Below, piece after piece: positions 61,270 to 64,000 of a DNA stretch of 64,000 nt (position 1 is its first letter; each line of letters opens with the position of its first letter). The notes below the pieces were generated by a model. The model saw only the letters and a list, made by a program, of their open reading frames with translations. It was not told the origin of the DNA and searched no databases. The stretch covers positions 1,326,979 through 1,390,978 of the forward strand of contig CP089931.1 in the NCBI GenBank assembly GCA_021307325.1, in the 5' to 3' direction. Source of the DNA: Peptoniphilus sp. GNH (lineage in GTDB: Bacteria > Bacillota > Clostridia > Tissierellales > Peptoniphilaceae). Position numbers and translations under genes: made by a program.

Positions 61270-62199
61270 ATGGAAAAAATCAAACATCTAATCTCCCATA
61301 ATGATTTATCGGAAGAACAACTGAATTCTATTTTATCGCTTGGTGTTTCAATTAGTGAGAGTCCTGAGAAATATTCCAATGTTTGTATTGGAAAATTGCT
61401 AGGGGCTCTTTTTTTTGAGCCATCCACAAGAACTAGACTCAGCTTTGAGGCAGCAATGAACCGCCTGGGCGGCAGGGTAATAGGATTTTCTGAAGCAAGC
61501 TCAAGCTCAACATCAAAGGGAGAATCCTTGGCAGATACAATAAGAACAGTATCTTGTTATACAGATATTATAGCCATGCGCCATCCCAAGGAAGGCTCTG
61601 CACAAATAGCAGCCCAAGTATCCAAAGTGCCGATAATAAATGCAGGAGATGGTGGACACTTTCACCCGACCCAAACCCTGACAGATTTACTTACAATCTA
61701 TAAGACCCTAGGTCATTTCGACCACTTGAATATAGGATTTTGTGGCGACTTAAAATTCGGACGAACAGTCCATTCGCTTATTTCTGCTCTTAGCAAGTAT
61801 GAGGGAAATCACTTCAAGCTAATCTCACCAGAGGAGCTGAAGTTGCCAGAATATGTAAAGATGATGAATTTCAAGGACAAGAAAAATTACGAAGAAGTGA
61901 GCAACTTGAAGGAAAACATCAAAGATTTGGATATTCTTTACATGACAAGGGTTCAAAAGGAAAGATTTTTCAACGAAGAAGATTATGTTCGTTTGAAGGA
62001 CACCTATATCCTAAATTCTGAAAAAATTGAAGATGCCAAAAAAGATCTCATCATCCTCCATCCCCTGCCTCGTGTAAATGAGATTGCAGTCGAAGTGGAC
62101 AAGGACAAAAGGGCAAAATATTTCGAGCAAGTTCAAAATGGAATGTATGTTAGAATGTCGCTTATTATGCATATGTTAGGAGTTGAAAACCATGCTTAG
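61270..62199 (+). CDS. pyrB: Aspartate carbamoyltransferase catalytic subunit
   Basis: 309 residues. The carbamoyl-phosphate motif [13 protein letters not shown] (S-T-R-T at 52-55) and MRHPKEG and HPLPRVNEI motifs are present. It condenses carbamoyl phosphate and aspartate, the committed step of pyrimidine synthesis. First gene of pyrB-pyrI-pyrF-pyrK. Confidence 0.97.
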   Translation: MEKIKHLISHNDLSEEQLNSILSLGVSISESPEKYSNVCIGKLLGALFFEPSTRTRLSFEAAMNRLGGRVIGFSEASSSSTSKGESLADTIRTVSCYTDIIAMRHPKEGSAQIAAQVSKVPIINAGDGGHFHPTQTLTDLLTIYKTLGHFDHLNIGFCGDLKFGRTVHSLISALSKYEGNHFKLISPEELKLPEYVKMMNFKDKKNYEEVSNLKENIKDLDILYMTRVQKERFFNEEDYVRLKDTYILNSEKIEDAKKDLIILHPLPRVNEIAVEVDKDKRAKYFEQVQNGMYVRMSLIMHMLGVENHA

Positions 62200-62626
62200 T
62201 ATTACAAGTATAAGAAGAGGAATTGTGATAGATCACATAAAACCGGGCAAGGGATATGAAATTTTTAAGCTACTAAAACTAGACACTGCAGACTATACCG
62301 TGGCCCTTATTATGAATGCAGACTCTAAAAAATACGGCAAAAAGGACATGATTAAAATTCAAAATGTCATCGACTTGGACCTTAACGTGCTGGGAGTTTT
62401 AGATGACCAATTGACAATTAACATCATAGAAGACGAAAAAATTGCAGAAAAAATTGAAATTGAAACTCCTAAATCCTTCACCGGCGTATTCAAATGCAAG
62501 AACCCCAGATGTATAAGCTCGGTAGAAAGGGATATACCACATGTTTTTGATCTTATTGATGCGAAAAATAAAATTTACAAGTGCCGCTATTGCGACCATC
62601 TACTCGAGGTAAGTAAGAATGACTAG
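62192..62626 (+). CDS. pyrI: Aspartate carbamoyltransferase regulatory subunit
   Basis: 144 residues from the ATG at 62192 (AGGAG nine bases upstream; a TTG at 62183 has no spacing). The N-domain binds nucleotide effectors. The C-terminal zinc site has four cysteines in [10 protein letters not shown] and [10 protein letters not shown]. Presence of PyrI implies an E. coli-like allosteric ATCase, regulated by CTP and ATP. Overlaps pyrB and pyrF by 8 bases each. Confidence 0.95.
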   Translation: MLSITSIRRGIVIDHIKPGKGYEIFKLLKLDTADYTVALIMNADSKKYGKKDMIKIQNVIDLDLNVLGVLDDQLTINIIEDEKIAEKIEIETPKSFTGVFKCKNPRCISSVERDIPHVFDLIDAKNKIYKCRYCDHLLEVSKND

Positions 62627-63476
62627 TATAATGCAGAGCCTATACAACAGAGTAAAGGAAAAATCTAATATATGTGTGGGCTTGGATACAAAACTTGAAT
62701 ACATTCCAAAATCAGACCGTCATTTAAGCGTTAAAGACCAGCTATTTAACTTCAACAAGAGAATCATTGATGCGACTTCTGATTTAGTTTCTTGCTTTAA
62801 GCCGCAAATAGCTTACTATGAAGCTTGTGGCATAGAAGGGCTCATGGCCTACAAAGAAACTTTAAAATATTTAAAAAGCAAAAATCTCATAAGCATAGGA
62901 GATATAAAACGCTCAGACATAGCATCAACAGGTCAGATGTATGCCAAGGCCCACTTCGAAGGAGATTTTGAAGCTGACATCATAACCCTAAACCCCTACA
63001 TGGGCTTTGACAGTCTAAAGCCATATCTTCCATATTTTGAGTCCGGTCAAAAAGGCGCTTTTGTTCTTTTGAGGACATCAAATCCTGGAGCCAAGGATAT
63101 AGAAATGTTAGATCACAAGGGCGAGGCTCTTTTTATGACGGTAGGAGATGGCCTAAAAAAAATAAGTGAAAGTATAAAAAATGATAAAAATATAAGTCCG
63201 CTCGGCCTTGTAGTGGGTGCGACTCACGAAGAAGAGGCCAAAAACATAAGGCAAAGATTTAAAGATATGTTTTTCCTCATACCGGGTTATGGAGCCCAAG
63301 GAGGAAGGGCGGATGTCGTCAAAAAATATCTGGATGAGGATTTAAATATGGGAGTCATCAACTCGTCTAGAGCAATAATTACAAACTTCAAAAAATATGA
63401 AGATGGAGAGGACAAGATAGGCCACTATGCAAGAGAGGCTGTTCTAGCTATGAAACGAGATATTTATGGAGAATAA
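62619..63476 (+). CDS. pyrF: Orotidine 5-prime-phosphate decarboxylase, type 2
   Basis: 285 residues. Catalytic set D95-x-K97-x-x-D100 in GDIKRSDIASTG; the longer subfamily 2 (about 270-285 residues). It makes UMP from OMP, the last step of the pathway. The stop overlaps pyrK, which starts at 63466. Confidence 0.95.
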   Translation: MTSIMQSLYNRVKEKSNICVGLDTKLEYIPKSDRHLSVKDQLFNFNKRIIDATSDLVSCFKPQIAYYEACGIEGLMAYKETLKYLKSKNLISIGDIKRSDIASTGQMYAKAHFEGDFEADIITLNPYMGFDSLKPYLPYFESGQKGAFVLLRTSNPGAKDIEMLDHKGEALFMTVGDGLKKISESIKNDKNISPLGLVVGATHEEEAKNIRQRFKDMFFLIPGYGAQGGRADVVKKYLDEDLNMGVINSSRAIITNFKKYEDGEDKIGHYAREAVLAMKRDIYGE

Positions 63477-64000
63477 TTACAAAAGCTACAAGATTAAAAA
63501 AAGAGAAAAGATGGCAAGGGGAATTTATAAACTCACCCTTGAAGGCAGAGAAAATGCAAGGCCTGGTCAGTTTTACATGCTTAGAGCTTGGCAAGACTAC
63601 CCTCTTTTATCTCGTCCCTTGAGCCTACATGATTGTAAGGAGGAAGAATTTTCCTTCTTGTATCAAGAAAGAGGAAAGGGCAGCAAAATCTTAACCAGCT
63701 TGAAAGAAAATGATGAGATTAAGGTCTTGGGACCCTTGGGGCATGGATTTGAGATAGGAAACTATAAAAAAGTTGCCATGGTTTCTGGTGCTGTTGGTCT
63801 GGCGCCCTTTTTATATCTTGCAAAAGAACTCAAGAAAAGAAAAATAAAAGTGGATTTTTACGCAGGTTTTCAAGAAGAATCCTATGCCTTGGAAGACTTC
63901 AAACCCCTTGTTGAAAAAATTTATATCTCAAGCGACAAGGGCTTGGAGGGATTTCATGGAAATGTGGTCGAGCTTTTGAAAAGTAAAAAAATAGAGGACT
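63466..64000 (+). CDS. pyrK: Dihydroorotate dehydrogenase electron-transfer subunit PyrK, partial
   Basis: At least 178 codons, open to the window edge; the 3-prime end is missing. Reads MENNYKSYKIKKREKMA with the FAD motif RPLS (PLLSRPLSLHD), GPLGHGF and the nucleotide-binding SGAVGLAPFLY. PyrK carries FAD and a 2Fe-2S cluster and passes electrons from PyrD to NAD. It overlaps the end of pyrF by 11 bases, so pyrD probably follows outside the window. Confidence 0.92.
   Translation, partial: MENNYKSYKIKKREKMARGIYKLTLEGRENARPGQFYMLRAWQDYPLLSRPLSLHDCKEEEFSFLYQERGKGSKILTSLKENDEIKVLGPLGHGFEIGNYKKVAMVSGAVGLAPFLYLAKELKKRKIKVDFYAGFQEESYALEDFKPLVEKIYISSDKGLEGFHGNVVELLKSKKIED

Overview
This is the chromosomal replication-origin region of a low-GC, Gram-positive anaerobe. 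Protein style and gene content (WalRK, class C sortase pilus, FprA flavoprotein, AhpCF, hemerythrin, PyrBI, type-2 PyrF, no sporulation genes seen) point to the Firmicutes class Tissierellia, most likely a Peptoniphilaceae member (Peptoniphilus, Anaerococcus or Finegoldia-like). The family is an inference from style; no 16S gene is in the window. oriC surrounds dnaA (51.4-53.2 kb). Almost every gene left of it is on the minus strand and every gene right of it on the plus strand, so transcription follows replication. The one exception is the plus-strand pair at 14.7-17.2 kb.

Layout, left to right. 0-4.7 kb: walR-walK-yycH-yycI cell-wall two-component operon. 4.8-7.8 kb: TRIC-like membrane protein, a small membrane protein, a HAD phosphatase and a MATE exporter. 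7.9-12.3 kb: oxygen and peroxide defence (ahpC-ahpF, FprA flavoprotein) and a TtcA-like tRNA thiolase. 12.4-17.2 kb: alpha/beta hydrolase overlapping a threonine-aldolase-like enzyme with an extra C-terminal domain; then, divergent, a PLP enzyme and a second MATE exporter. 17.2-21.2 kb: mnmE-mnmG-rsmG. 21.3-42.1 kb: a pilus locus with a giant 4841-residue wall-anchored adhesin, a major pilin, a minor pilin and three class C sortases. 42.6-44.7 kb: an RsbV/RsbW/SigB-like partner-switch module plus a PsiE/CorC-like membrane protein, directly downstream of gyrA. 44.7-53 kb: dnaA-dnaN-yaaA-recF-gyrB-gyrA. 53.2-55.5 kb: rpmH-rnpA-yidD-yidC-jag. 55.6-56.8 kb: a two-gene hemerythrin operon behind a CRP/FNR-type operator. 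56.9-60.1 kb: two parS sites, parA-parB, a PhzF-family gene and a small membrane-anchored protein. 60.2-60.7 kb: thiol peroxidase. 60.8-61.0 kb: a cluster of DnaA boxes outside oriC. 61.2-64 kb: pyrB-pyrI-pyrF-pyrK (the last cut by the window edge).

How it fits together. The core is the usual Firmicutes origin neighbourhood (initiation, gyrase, RNase P, membrane insertion, chromosome segregation, WalRK). Three things are unusual. The mnmE-mnmG-rsmG block, normally between jag and parA, sits about 32 kb away on the other side of oriC. A stress-type sigma factor module is appended to the gyrBA operon. A roughly 21 kb surface-pilus locus lies between them, led by an exceptionally large adhesin built from about ten Cna-B domains, a block of seven InlB-like repeats and a recurring module that I cannot assign to a known family. 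Minus-strand intergenic hairpins subdivide the pilus locus. No tRNA, rRNA, CRISPR array, prophage or insertion sequence was recognised.
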